NCBI GenBank assembly: GCA_001803315.1
Contig: MHBQ01000140.1
Span: 15,710-53,234 of the forward strand
Direction: 5' to 3'
Length of the DNA stretch: 37,525 nt
Source of the DNA: Lentisphaerae bacterium RIFOXYC12_FULL_60_16
GTDB lineage: Bacteria > Verrucomicrobiota > Kiritimatiellia > UBA8416 > YA12-FULL-60-10
The translations under genes and the position numbers were made by a program. This document shows positions 15,930-25,117 of this stretch, piece after piece (the first letter of the stretch is position 1; each line of letters opens with the position of its first letter). The notes below the pieces were generated by a model that ran no database searches, was not told the DNA's origin, and saw nothing but the letters and a program-made list of their open reading frames with translations.

Positions 15930-16852
15930 TGAACATACTGGTCACCGGTGGAGCTGGTTACATTGGAACCCTGCTGGTCCCCATGCTGCTGGAGGCCGGC
16001 CACAAGGTCATCCTGCTCGATAATTTCATGTGGGGAGTCAAACCCGTCCTGGGGTTTGTCCATCATCCCAACCTCACGCTGGTTGCCGGCGATATCCGCG
16101 ACGAACGCATCACCGCCCCGGCGGTGCGCCAGGCCGACGCCATCCTCCACCTGGCTGCCATCGTCGGCTATCCGGCCTGCGCCGGCGACGAACACCTGGC
16201 CCAGACGGTCAACATCGACGGCACCCGGCTGATCTGCAAACTCACCGGCGCCAACCAGATGCTGGTGTTCGCCTCGACCGGCAGCACTTATGGCCAGGTG
16301 GAAGGCATTGCCAACGAAACCACCCCCATCAACCCGCTCACGCTCTACGGCCGCACCAAGCGTGAAGGCGAAACCATGGTGCTGGACAAGGGCGGCATCT
16401 GCCTCCGGTTCGCCACCGTGTTCGGTATCAGCCCCCGCCTGCGCCTGGACCTGCTGGTCAACGACTTCTGCTACCAGGCCTGTCATAACGGCGTGATCAT
16501 CCTGTTCGAAGGGCATCACCGGCGAACCTTCCTGCATGCACGCGACGCCGCACGGGTCTACCTGCTGGCCCTGGATCGGTACGCCGATATGAAGGGCGGA
16601 ATCTTCAACGTCGGCAGTTCGACCATGAATTACACCAAGCTCGATATCGCACGCGAAATCCGGAAGGTCCGGAAATTCTACCTGCACGAGGCGGCCGTCG
16701 GCGAGGACCTGGACAAGCGGGATTATGAAGTGTGCTACAACAAGATCGCCTCGATGGGCTTTTCGGCCACGGTCTCACTGGCGGATGGCATCAGCGAACT
16801 CCTGAAGATCGTACCGTATATTCACGTCCAGAACGAATGGCGCAACGCCTGA
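15929..16852 (+). CDS. NAD-dependent nucleotide-sugar epimerase/dehydratase (extended SDR)
   Basis: A 307-residue extended short-chain dehydrogenase acting on nucleotide sugars. It has the NAD-binding GGAGYIG at residues 7-13, AGDIRD, the HLAAIVG loop, the active-site STGSTYG, and the catalytic Tyr140/Lys144 pair in YGRTK. The closest functional classes are UDP-sugar 4-epimerases and dTDP-glucose dehydratases; it cannot be resolved further. The start at 15929 is chosen because it overlaps the upstream stop as TGATG and has GGAAAGGA at 15913-15920 with 8-nt spacing. An earlier in-frame ATG at 15911 is less likely. It is cotranscribed with the dehydrogenase before it and the reductase after it. 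Confidence 0.88.
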   Translation: MNILVTGGAGYIGTLLVPMLLEAGHKVILLDNFMWGVKPVLGFVHHPNLTLVAGDIRDERITAPAVRQADAILHLAAIVGYPACAGDEHLAQTVNIDGTRLICKLTGANQMLVFASTGSTYGQVEGIANETTPINPLTLYGRTKREGETMVLDKGGICLRFATVFGISPRLRLDLLVNDFCYQACHNGVIILFEGHHRRTFLHARDAARVYLLALDRYADMKGGIFNVGSSTMNYTKLDIAREIRKVRKFYLHEAAVGEDLDKRDYEVCYNKIASMGFSATVSLADGISELLKIVPYIHVQNEWRNA

Positions 16853-16876
16853 CACCCAACCGAAGGAAAGCTACCC

Positions 16877-17839
16877 ATGACACCGTTTCAAACCGTACTG
16901 GTGACCGGAGGCAGTGGATTCCTGGGCCGGCAGATCGTTGCCGCCGTGCAGCAGGCCGGTTACCGGGTCGTCGCCCCGCGCAGCGCCCGGTTCAACCTTG
17001 AAACCGGTGACGGCGTCGACGCCTGCTTTGAGGAGCAACGCCGGCAGGGACATCCGGTCGAGGCCGTCATCCATTCCGCCGCCTACTACGGGGGCATCGG
17101 GATCAACCAGACGGATCCGGCCGGCCTCATCGAACGGAACACCCGGATGACCATCACGATCTTCAGCGCCTGTGCCCGGCACCAGGTCCGCAAAATCGTC
17201 AGCGTGGGCAGTGCCTGCGCCTACCCCGGCCACCTGACCGGCATCATGGAGGAAAAGGATATCTTCAACGGGCGCTGTCATGACAGCGTTGAGGCCTATG
17301 GATACAACAAGATCATCCACCTGGTCTTCGGCAAGGCGTTTTCCAAGCAGTACGGCATCGCGTTCAACCAGGTGGCGCTCACCAACCTGTATGGTCCGCA
17401 TGATGTCTTCCACGAGGCGCGCAGCCATGTGGTGGCGGCGGTCATCAAGAAGATCGCCGACGCCCATCTCGGTCGCACCGGGGCACCCCGCCTGTGGGGG
17501 ACCGGCACCCCGAAACGCGAATTCGCCTACGTGATGGATGCCGCCGCCGTGATCGCCGATGCCCTGCGCTGGAAATCGGACATGGAACCGGTGAATTTGA
17601 ACGGCGAGGAGGTCACCATCCGGGACCTTGTCACGATGGTATCCGAATGCGTGGGATACCAGGGGCAGGTTGAATGGGACGCCACCAAGCCCGACGGCGT
17701 CATGCGGAAATGCGTTTCCGGCGAAAAGTTGAAGCGCGTCGTGACGTTCCCCTTCCAACCAACCCCCCTCCGGAGGGGATTGAAGGACACCATCGCCTGG
17801 TATATGGCCAACAAGGAAGCAGCCGACGCCCGGGCATAA
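16877..17839 (+). CDS. GDP-L-fucose synthase-like NAD-dependent epimerase/reductase
   Basis: A 320-residue extended SDR whose motif order follows GDP-L-fucose synthase (Fcl/WcaG), the enzyme that converts GDP-4-keto-6-deoxymannose to GDP-fucose. It shows GGSGFLG at 11-17, an AAYYGGIGINQTDP segment like the family's GGI-N block, SVGSACAYP, Tyr141/Lys145 in AYGYNK, NLYGPHDVFH, and WGTGTPKREFAYV. The KPDGVMRK segment also fits. Because no GDP-mannose 4,6-dehydratase is seen here, the real substrate may differ. AAGGA about 9 nt before the ATG supports the start. It lies 24 nt after the previous epimerase gene in the same operon. Confidence 0.82.
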   Translation: MTPFQTVLVTGGSGFLGRQIVAAVQQAGYRVVAPRSARFNLETGDGVDACFEEQRRQGHPVEAVIHSAAYYGGIGINQTDPAGLIERNTRMTITIFSACARHQVRKIVSVGSACAYPGHLTGIMEEKDIFNGRCHDSVEAYGYNKIIHLVFGKAFSKQYGIAFNQVALTNLYGPHDVFHEARSHVVAAVIKKIADAHLGRTGAPRLWGTGTPKREFAYVMDAAAVIADALRWKSDMEPVNLNGEEVTIRDLVTMVSECVGYQGQVEWDATKPDGVMRKCVSGEKLKRVVTFPFQPTPLRRGLKDTIAWYMANKEAADARA

Positions 17840-17857
17840 CGCACCGTCACCCTTATC

Positions 17858-19315
17858 ATGCCACTACGAATAACCCTCGTCACGGCCCCGGTAGACCTTG
17901 AAACCCGGTATGGACGTTTCAGCGGGGCATCCAACACCGAGCCGTCCTTTGCCCTGGTCCTGCTGGCGGCCGTGGCCCGCCGGGCCGGTCACGAGGTGCA
18001 ATGCCTGGATGCATCCGCCTGCAACCTGTCGGCAACCGAAACTGCGGACCGGATTGACTCCTTTGCCCCCCACCTGGTGGGAATTTCCGCCACGACAGTC
18101 GGCATCCATGCCGCCGGTGAACTGGCCGCCATCCTGCAGGCCCGTCACCCGGAACGCCCGGTCATCGCGGGCGGATGCCATGCAACGGCTTTGCCGTCCG
18201 AGACGCTCAAGGCTTTCCCCCCGATCAACCTCCTGGTCATGGGCGAAGGCGAGGCAACCTTTGCGGAACTGCTGACCGCCCTGGAGTCAACCGGAACACT
18301 CCCGGACACGCTGGCAGGAACCGCCGTGCGGCGAGGCCCGGACATTCACATCAACCCGCCGCGTGAACTGATCCACGACCTGGATTCACTCCCCCTTCCG
18401 GCCTGGGAGTTGCTCGACGGGTTCCCGACGCGGTTCCATCCATCCCCGGCACGGGTACTCCGTTGGCCCTGCGCCTCCGTCGTACTGACCCGCGGATGTC
18501 CCAACCAATGCACCTTCTGCGACCGTTCGGTTTTCGGCAACCGGTGCCGTTCCTACAGCCCGGATTATGCCGTCCGGTTGTTCAAGGACCTGCGGACCCG
18601 TTTCGGGGTCCGTGAAATACTGGTTGAAGACGACACCTTCGTCCTCCAACGCCGCCACGTGGAGGCGTTTTGCAGGGAACTGATCGATCAGCGGGTGGAT
18701 GTTACCTGGTCCTGCCTAGGACGAGCCGACCGGGTCACCCCCGACCTGCTCCGCCTGATGCGCCAGGCCGGCTGCTGGCACCTGTCGTTCGGCATTGAGA
18801 GCGGCGACCCCGGCATCCTGAAATCCGTGTGCAAGAATCTCGATCTCACCCAGATCCGGAATGCCGTCCAATGGTGCCGTGATGCCGGCATGGTGACCAA
18901 GGGCTTTTTCATCGTTGGATTTCCAGGTGAAACCCACGAAACCCTGGAGGCAACACGGCGGGTGGCGATGAATCTGCCACTGGATGACATTTCGATCATG
19001 CAGATGACCCCGTTCCCCGGCAGCGCCCTGTACCATACGGCCGCCCGGACCGGAACGTTCAACAGCGATTGGCGGAAAATGAACGCCTTGAACACGGTTT
19101 ATGTGCCAACGGGCCTGACGCTGGACGACCTCGAATCCGCCCGTTCAAGGATCCTGCGTTCGTTCTACACCCGCCCCTCGATCCTGTTGCGGCATGCGGC
19201 TCGGGCCTTGCGCCATCCCCGCATGGGATGGGGATACCTTAAGGGCGGTATGGCACTGTTGCGGATATTCCAGGCGCCGAAAACGACATCCCCGGGTTCC
19301 CCGGAGTCCGTTTAA
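17858..19315 (+). CDS. B12-binding-type radical SAM protein
   Basis: A 485-residue radical SAM enzyme with an N-terminal cobalamin-binding-like domain (residues about 1-160, including VIAGGCHATALPSE). The [4Fe-4S] motif is Cys214, Cys218 and Cys221 in RGCPNQCTFC. Further radical SAM strands follow (ILVEDDTFVL, LSFGIESGDPGILKS, KGFFIVGFPGE). Relatives carry out methylations, rearrangements and other radical steps in lipid, antibiotic and surface-glycan pathways; the reaction is not predictable here. The start at ATG 17858 lacks a clear ribosome-binding site and follows the reductase gene after 18 nt. The last 77 bp overlap the end of the convergent TPR membrane-protein gene. Confidence 0.88.
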   Translation: MPLRITLVTAPVDLETRYGRFSGASNTEPSFALVLLAAVARRAGHEVQCLDASACNLSATETADRIDSFAPHLVGISATTVGIHAAGELAAILQARHPERPVIAGGCHATALPSETLKAFPPINLLVMGEGEATFAELLTALESTGTLPDTLAGTAVRRGPDIHINPPRELIHDLDSLPLPAWELLDGFPTRFHPSPARVLRWPCASVVLTRGCPNQCTFCDRSVFGNRCRSYSPDYAVRLFKDLRTRFGVREILVEDDTFVLQRRHVEAFCRELIDQRVDVTWSCLGRADRVTPDLLRLMRQAGCWHLSFGIESGDPGILKSVCKNLDLTQIRNAVQWCRDAGMVTKGFFIVGFPGETHETLEATRRVAMNLPLDDISIMQMTPFPGSALYHTAARTGTFNSDWRKMNALNTVYVPTGLTLDDLESARSRILRSFYTRPSILLRHAARALRHPRMGWGYLKGGMALLRIFQAPKTTSPGSPESV

Positions 19316-21302
19316 AGCGGTAGGGAATACCTTCGCGATACCGGTCCAGACGCAGGTTTAAGTGGGGATCCGGATCCATGCCGCGTGTCTTGCGCAGGAC
19401 CACGGCATCCTCCGCGCACTGAATCGCCCGATTGAAATCGCCTTTGGCCGCCCACGCCATTCCTTGAATATCCAGCAGGCGGATACTGGGCTCCTGAAAC
19501 GCGCGATTCAGGGCGTCACAGAGCGCCAACGCCCGGTCCGGATCGAGCAGGTCGGCATCCGGAACCGACGCCAGAAGCATGGCCAGGTCCGCCTGTGCCG
19601 GAAGAAATCGCCCATCCATGCGCTTCGCCCGCTGATACCAACGGAGGGCTGAATGAAAATCGCCTTCCATCATCGCCAGGTATCCATTCAAGGCCCACGC
19701 TCTCGCCTGTGACGGATCTTCATACAATGCATCGCGAAGTACCTGCCGGGCTTTATCGTATTGTTCCGACTGTGCCAGCGCCATGGCCAGATTCAAACGT
19801 GTGGAAGGCGTCTGCCACATTTCCAGAGACAAACGGTAATGCTGGACCGCCATCATGGCGCGGTCCTGCGCCAGCCAGACATTGCCGGCCAACGTGTGGG
19901 CACGGGCATGAATATAGGTCGTAAAACGCTCGTCGGGCGCCCCGCTTTCCAGGATGGTCCATGCATGGAACAAGGCCGACGGGTAGTCTTCGGCCTCGTA
20001 GCATGCCATCGCCAGGTTGATCCGCGCCCTGCCATTGTCCGGACGTTTTTCAACCGTATCGCCCCACAACCGTACGGCCGATTCATAGTCCATTCCGCGG
20101 TACACCGTCAATCCACCCATCAGAATCAGGTAGGCAACCGCGCCGCCGGCCAGGATCGGCCGCATGCCGCGACCATGGACATACCCCCACCGGCCAAGGC
20201 TTCCGAGGGCCATCATCACCGCTGCCAGGGGGAGATAAAGACGATGCTCAAAAGCCGGATCCTGGACAACCACCACACTCGACGTAGGCAGAAGGATGCC
20301 GAAAAACCACACCCCCAGCATGGCCGCCGGTTGGCGCTTGACGACCCCACAGGCCGACGCCACGGCCAACAATCCAATCCCCGCCCCTTGTATGACGATC
20401 ATCCAAAAGCGGTTCTCAATCGGCCAGCAGTAGTCGAACACCAGCGGATAAGGGATCATTGACAGACGGATATAATGGGCGATCACGCCGGGCTGGGTCC
20501 GCGCGTATTCCCATACCGTATGCAGCGGCGAAGCGTACCCCCCCCGATCCAAGGCATGGCCCCAGGCGGAAAACCAGAGACAAACGCCAGCCGCCATAAG
20601 CAATCCCCAGGCAATATGCAACCGGATTCGCGAACGAAAAGGACGGCCGCTCAGCCTTTCGCCCATGATCCAATCGAAGATCACGATCACCAGCGGAGCG
20701 ACGGCCATCACTTCCTTGGTGGCCATGCCCAGCAAACCGGCAACCAGGGATAAATCGAACCAAAAACGAGGCCGGGTTCCCGTCAATCCCCGCAGGTAGC
20801 AGAAAAAGGCCAGCAGGAAGCACGATCCCATCAACAACTCATATCGCTGGCAGATATAAATGACACTGCCGGTATGAAGCGGATGGAGCCCCCAGGCCAG
20901 GGCGATCCAGGCGGCGGAAAGATCCGATCGGGACAACCTCCGACCCGGCTCATCCGTCGGTTCAAGCAGGATCCGGACAATTCCAAAGAGCAATACGACG
21001 TTGATGACATGAATCGCCACGTTGACCAGGCGAAACGATGCCGGTGTTAAGCCAAGCCCCAGCACGTTAAGCCGAAACGTCCATTCAACCAACCAGCGAC
21101 TCCCCAGCGCAATACCGTCTCCAAACCGGATTCCCCGATGTCCCAGGATCGCTGTAAAATCATCCATGAGGAACGGATGACCCAGCGTATTCCGATAGAC
21201 GGCAAACACCAGAAGCGCCATGCCGCCGATCGTCAGAAGCACGGAGCGGGAGTCCCCTTTTCCGGAAACAACCCGTTGCCCAGCCTGTTGGGTTCCGATC
21301 AT
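19239..21302 (-). CDS. TMTC-like polytopic membrane protein with C-terminal TPRs
   Basis: A 687-residue protein with about ten transmembrane helices (residues about 20-430) followed by tetratricopeptide repeats (about 430-640). The architecture and several motifs recall the TMTC/GT-C protein mannosyltransferase group: an Asp pair Asp47-Asp48 in the first periplasmic loop (PFLMDDF), and the HPLHTGSVIYICQRYELL segment. A lipid-linked-sugar-dependent protein O-glycosyltransferase is therefore plausible but unproven. The ATG at 21302 is preceded by a GGAAGG-like ribosome-binding site. The gene runs opposite to the flanking glycan genes and is convergent with the radical SAM gene, overlapping it by 77 bp; the overlapped tail is beyond the recognisable TPRs. 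Confidence 0.8.
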   Translation of the reverse strand: MIGTQQAGQRVVSGKGDSRSVLLTIGGMALLVFAVYRNTLGHPFLMDDFTAILGHRGIRFGDGIALGSRWLVEWTFRLNVLGLGLTPASFRLVNVAIHVINVVLLFGIVRILLEPTDEPGRRLSRSDLSAAWIALAWGLHPLHTGSVIYICQRYELLMGSCFLLAFFCYLRGLTGTRPRFWFDLSLVAGLLGMATKEVMAVAPLVIVIFDWIMGERLSGRPFRSRIRLHIAWGLLMAAGVCLWFSAWGHALDRGGYASPLHTVWEYARTQPGVIAHYIRLSMIPYPLVFDYCWPIENRFWMIVIQGAGIGLLAVASACGVVKRQPAAMLGVWFFGILLPTSSVVVVQDPAFEHRLYLPLAAVMMALGSLGRWGYVHGRGMRPILAGGAVAYLILMGGLTVYRGMDYESAVRLWGDTVEKRPDNGRARINLAMACYEAEDYPSALFHAWTILESGAPDERFTTYIHARAHTLAGNVWLAQDRAMMAVQHYRLSLEMWQTPSTRLNLAMALAQSEQYDKARQVLRDALYEDPSQARAWALNGYLAMMEGDFHSALRWYQRAKRMDGRFLPAQADLAMLLASVPDADLLDPDRALALCDALNRAFQEPSIRLLDIQGMAWAAKGDFNRAIQCAEDAVVLRKTRGMDPDPHLNLRLDRYREGIPYRFKRTPGNPGMSFSAPGISATVPYRP

Positions 21303-21430
21303 CCATCCCCTTCCGATTGTCCGGGCGGTAAACCGACGGTTGCATCACCGGGCACATGACACAACGATCCGGCACTATGCCATATCCGGTTTGCATCGTC
21401 ACGGCCTTTCCGCTACGGTGGTCTGGCCAG

Positions 21431-22180
21431 ATGGCGATAACCATGAATACAACCCAGCCTTCATCCGACATCCGGCAGGATCCCAGTTACCGTGCATTTT
21501 CCGAATTGCCGGCCAACCAGCGGATCCGGGAACGCTGGTGGCGACAGCGGTGGAGCTACGTGGCCACCAAGGCGCTGACCGACTGGGAACTGCTCAGCAT
21601 GGCCGATCCACGCGGCAAACGGATTCTCAACGTGGGCTGTTCCGAACCCATCGATGAGTTCCTGTACGCCGGCATCGCCGGCCACTGGACCACCATCGAC
21701 TTTGTCGAAGCACAACTCCAGACTGCTTCCCGTGTGCTGGACGAAGATCTTGCGCCAGCCCGGCGTTCCGGGGTGTCGTTGTGCACCGCCAACGCCGTCC
21801 GCCTGCCCTTCGCGGATGCCACGTTCGACATCGCCCTGGCCTTTTCCACCATCGAACATATCCCGGACCCGGACGACCGGCATCAAGCCATCCGTGAACT
21901 TGCCCGTGTTACCCGCCCGGGCGGCCATGTGATCATCACGCTGCCCAATCTCTTCAGCCTGGCACCGCTGGCCCATGTTTACTGGCAATTGACCGGTCAG
22001 GCCAATTACGGGTTTGTACGATCGTATGCGCCTTTTCAACTGCGGCGCCAATTGCGCCAGGCGGGATTAAAACTGCTTCGCTTTACCTCGGAATACAAAC
22101 TGCCCACCTGGCCCCATTTCATGAACCTTCTACCCATGCGTTTCGGCATGCGCATGGGGTATCTGGCGCAGAAGCGTTGA
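21431..22180 (+). CDS. SAM-dependent class I methyltransferase
   Basis: A 249-residue methyltransferase of the type 11 group. The SAM-binding strand reads ILNVGCSEPIDEFL, where most relatives have a G-x-G after the Cys, so motif I is atypical. Later motifs are normal: LPFADATFDIALAFSTIEHI, and VTRPGGHVIITLPN as the post-II strand. The substrate is probably a sugar or lipid intermediate of this glycan locus, by context only. In-frame ATGs at 21356, 21431 and 21443 are all possible; 21431 is taken because a TTGCAT-N17-TACGGT promoter-like pair ends 11 nt upstream and the conserved region starts well after it. No start has a strong Shine-Dalgarno. Confidence 0.78.
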   Translation: MAITMNTTQPSSDIRQDPSYRAFSELPANQRIRERWWRQRWSYVATKALTDWELLSMADPRGKRILNVGCSEPIDEFLYAGIAGHWTTIDFVEAQLQTASRVLDEDLAPARRSGVSLCTANAVRLPFADATFDIALAFSTIEHIPDPDDRHQAIRELARVTRPGGHVIITLPNLFSLAPLAHVYWQLTGQANYGFVRSYAPFQLRRQLRQAGLKLLRFTSEYKLPTWPHFMNLLPMRFGMRMGYLAQKR

Positions 22181-22223
22181 CAGGGTTAACGGGTCCTGCA
22201 CCGGCGGTGGAGGAGCCTGACGG

Positions 22224-23459
22224 TTACGGGAGCAGTCGTCCCAGGCATTCGGTAAAGCTGCGAATTCCCCTGGCTGAACCACTGTGCTGACCATACCAGT
22301 CACGGTTCCGTTGACCCGCGGATGACGGGGTTGTCCCGTTGCCATACAGGTTTCGGCAAAAGGCAACCATGCCATCCACGTCGTCCGGCCGTACCGCGGA
22401 TCCGGCAACCCCCTCGCCAATCAGGGCCGATAAATCGCTTGGATCCCATTCGAGGATCAAGACCGGCATGCCAACCTTCAGGTAACCGTACACCTTGCCG
22501 GGAACCGCAACCCCGCCCATGCCACGCCCCAGGCAGACCAGTCCGGCATCCGCCATCGACAACAGGTCGGCATAGCGTTCGATGGGGACAGGGTCCAGGA
22601 ATCGTACGTTGTCCAGCTGCTGGTCCATCACCAGCCGTTCCATGGCCCGCCGGCGCACACCATGGCCAACCATCAGCAGACAGATTCGCGGAATTTCCGT
22701 CTTCAGGCGGACCGCCGCCTTCAAGAGACCGTCAAACGCATGAATCCACCCCATGTTCCCCGTGTAAATCACCACCAGGCGGTCCTCAAGGCCCAGTTCA
22801 CGTCGAAAGGCCGCACCTCCCTCCGGTTTCATGACCACGTCATCCGGCACCCAGTTATGGACCACGGTTATTCGTTCCGGCGGAACCCGGTATCCGGCGA
22901 GGGTATCACGCATGGCGGGCCCAAGCGTCAGGATATGGGCACAACGGGCATACCCGAGTCCGGCCAGCTTCCGACCCAGGCGATGCAACCAACCGCCCCG
23001 CCGGATCATGGCCGTCTCGACCAGGGTTTCCGGATACAAATCCATGGCCCACAACACCAGCGGTACCTTGCGAAACCTTGCCAACCATCCCAACCCGGCA
23101 TACAGGAAGGGCGGCGAGGTGATGGTCAGGATCAGCCGGTACCGCAAGGACAGGCCAAGGGCCAGCACCTTGCAGGCAAACCGCAACCCCGACCAGCCCT
23201 GTGACCCGAGGGAGGCTTCCCTTGAGCCCGACATGGCGATCCGGTACAGGTCAACACCTTGAACCATTTCACGGGCAGGCAAACGCCTGTCCCGGTTGGC
23301 ATACAACCGATTGGAAGTAATGACCGCCACGCGGTATCCGGCTTGCACCAGTCCCGGCAACAGGCTGTTGAAGGACTGGCAATGCCCGGTGGTTTCCGGA
23401 TAATAGTGCGGAAGCACAACGACAACGTCATACCGTTCCCGACTGCCGACAAGATTCAT
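22224..23459 (-). CDS. Family 4 glycosyltransferase (WbuB/WcaI-like)
   Basis: A 411-residue GT-B fold glycosyltransferase of family GT4. The N-terminal acceptor domain begins with VVVLPHYYPETTGHCQSFN. The C-terminal nucleotide-sugar domain has VVIYTGNMGWIHAF, the VRFLDPVPIERYADLLSMAD segment, and PGKVYGYLKVGMPVL, which replaces the usual EPFG/E-A-x-A form as in WbuB- and WcaI-like enzymes. AAGGA about 6 nt upstream supports the ATG at 23459; longer in-frame starts up to 23579 have no support and would invade the divergent promoter. It transfers a hexose or hexosamine to a surface-glycan intermediate; the donor is unknown. Confidence 0.87.
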   Translation of the reverse strand: MNLVGSRERYDVVVVLPHYYPETTGHCQSFNSLLPGLVQAGYRVAVITSNRLYANRDRRLPAREMVQGVDLYRIAMSGSREASLGSQGWSGLRFACKVLALGLSLRYRLILTITSPPFLYAGLGWLARFRKVPLVLWAMDLYPETLVETAMIRRGGWLHRLGRKLAGLGYARCAHILTLGPAMRDTLAGYRVPPERITVVHNWVPDDVVMKPEGGAAFRRELGLEDRLVVIYTGNMGWIHAFDGLLKAAVRLKTEIPRICLLMVGHGVRRRAMERLVMDQQLDNVRFLDPVPIERYADLLSMADAGLVCLGRGMGGVAVPGKVYGYLKVGMPVLILEWDPSDLSALIGEGVAGSAVRPDDVDGMVAFCRNLYGNGTTPSSAGQRNRDWYGQHSGSARGIRSFTECLGRLLP

Positions 23460-23542
23460 ACGAATTCCTTCACCCTCACGCTGAAACCATGCCCGACTAT
23501 ACCCCTGACCAGACCGGATTACAATTGCACTGATGGCGTGGC

Positions 23543-23572
23543 TGGACAACCACCTTCCCCCTGCCGTATGAT
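23543..23572 (+). promoter_or_regulatory. Candidate promoter giving a leaderless membrane-protein mRNA
   Basis: TGGACA (23543-23548), an 18-nt spacer, and TATGAT (23567-23572) match the sigma-70 consensus at 5/6 each. The -10 box ends 6 nt before the ATG at 23579, placing the transcription start on the A of the start codon. No Shine-Dalgarno is present. Confidence 0.55.
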
Positions 23573-23578
23573 TGGGCA

Positions 23579-25117
23579 ATGGACCGGACGGATCGTATCC
23601 TCAGCTGGACGGCAGGCATTTTCCTGGTGCTGTTCGCCGCCCTGCTCTTCTCAGACAACCGTGCGGATGTCGACCTGTGGGGGAACCTGGGCTTTGTGAA
23701 AACCCTGCCGGGGCAACCGGGTTTCCACACCGTCAACACCTATTCCTTCACGGCGCCTGATAATCCCTGGATCAATCATGAGTGGCTGGCGGAATACCTG
23801 TTTGACCGGACCAACCATCATACCGGAACCACCGGACTGCTGGCGCTTAAGACGCTACTCGGATTCATCCTGCTGTTCGCCATGATGGCCGGTCAACGCC
23901 CCTCCATGCGGGGACCGGGTGCCTGGATATTCCTCCTGCTCATCATCTCAAACCTGGGATATGGATTCGGCATGCGGCCGCACCTGCTGACCTTTTTGTT
24001 TGCTGCGGGATACCTCCAGGTATTGTGCCGGGGTTCCAGGCTACGCGGCATCCATGCGCTGACCCTGGCCCTGGCCACCGGCCTGTGGGCCAACGTGCAT
24101 GGGGCCTTCTTCATCGGGACGCTGTTGATACTGGCCGCGTTGTTCCAGGAACTGGCCGTCTGCGCCATCCGGCGCCAGTCCCCCTTCCGATCCTCCCGTG
24201 CGGGATGGCTGACCGCTGCCCTGGTCGCCGGAATTGCCCTTACCCGTCTTAATCCGTACGGTTGGGACTTGTGGAAATTCATCGGCGAGTCCGCCGGGTT
24301 CTTCCGGCCCTACCTCTCGGAATGGGCGCCTTTCAACCCACGCACCGACTTCGTCAAACATCCCGATTTCATCGCCCTGGCCCTGGTGGTCGGGGCCGCA
24401 GCCTGGCGGTACCGGCGTCATATATCCGGCACCAGTCATGTCGCCCTGGCGCTGTCGTTCCTCGCCGCCTGCCTGATGGTGCGTAACATCCCCCTCTTCG
24501 CGCTGACAGCCGGCATGGTGGCATGGCCGGCCGTTCGTCCCCTGGTCGAAGGGCCGCTTGACTCCATCCGCCGGGTGATTCCCCGCCCGGTTCAGCTGGC
24601 AGTGCTGCTCCTGATGCTGATCCCCATCGGTTGGACCTTTCACCACCGTCCCGTCCCCCACCGCATCATCGTTGAACCAGGCCGTTACCCCGTCGCATTG
24701 ATACGCTGGATGCACGATCAGCCCCTGCGTGGAAACCTGCTGACTTTTTTCGATTGGGGTGAGCTTGCCATCTGGCACCTGTATCCACAATACCGGGTCT
24801 TCATCGACGGCCGGCTCGACTGCTGCTACCCGCCCGGCGTGATCCGCGATTATGTTGACTTCCTGTACGCAACCGATCCCCAACGCGCCTCGGCAGCCCT
24901 CAACCAATACCCGACGGACCTGGTATTGATCCACGTGGAGAATCCGGGTTTCCTGCGCATGCGTAACCGGCCGGACTGGATCCTGGTTGCAATCAGTTAT
25001 CCCGGCGCCCTGTTCGCCAAACAATCCGTACATGCCGCATGGCTTTCCAGTCTCCATCCGGAACCATCCTTGCCCATCCATATCCCTCCGCCGACCCGGC
25101 CCGTTCTTTTCCCATGA
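23579..25117 (+). CDS. Polytopic membrane protein, probable glycan-locus component
   Basis: A 512-residue integral membrane protein with about ten hydrophobic helices up to residue 355, followed by a soluble C-terminal domain. I recognise the general type, multi-pass proteins with a GT-C-like look and a tail containing an NLLTFFDWGELAIWHLYPQ block and a VFIDGRLD block. No biochemical function is known to me. The N-terminal helix is followed by an acidic loop (NRADVDLWGN) and a NHEWLAEYLFD motif on the outer side, where GT-C enzymes keep catalytic residues. The ATG at 23579 has no ribosome-binding site but a near-consensus promoter ends 6 nt before it. The gene ends in an ATGA overlap with the DUF2079 gene. 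Confidence 0.72.
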   Translation: MDRTDRILSWTAGIFLVLFAALLFSDNRADVDLWGNLGFVKTLPGQPGFHTVNTYSFTAPDNPWINHEWLAEYLFDRTNHHTGTTGLLALKTLLGFILLFAMMAGQRPSMRGPGAWIFLLLIISNLGYGFGMRPHLLTFLFAAGYLQVLCRGSRLRGIHALTLALATGLWANVHGAFFIGTLLILAALFQELAVCAIRRQSPFRSSRAGWLTAALVAGIALTRLNPYGWDLWKFIGESAGFFRPYLSEWAPFNPRTDFVKHPDFIALALVVGAAAWRYRRHISGTSHVALALSFLAACLMVRNIPLFALTAGMVAWPAVRPLVEGPLDSIRRVIPRPVQLAVLLLMLIPIGWTFHHRPVPHRIIVEPGRYPVALIRWMHDQPLRGNLLTFFDWGELAIWHLYPQYRVFIDGRLDCCYPPGVIRDYVDFLYATDPQRASAALNQYPTDLVLIHVENPGFLRMRNRPDWILVAISYPGALFAKQSVHAAWLSSLHPEPSLPIHIPPPTRPVLFP

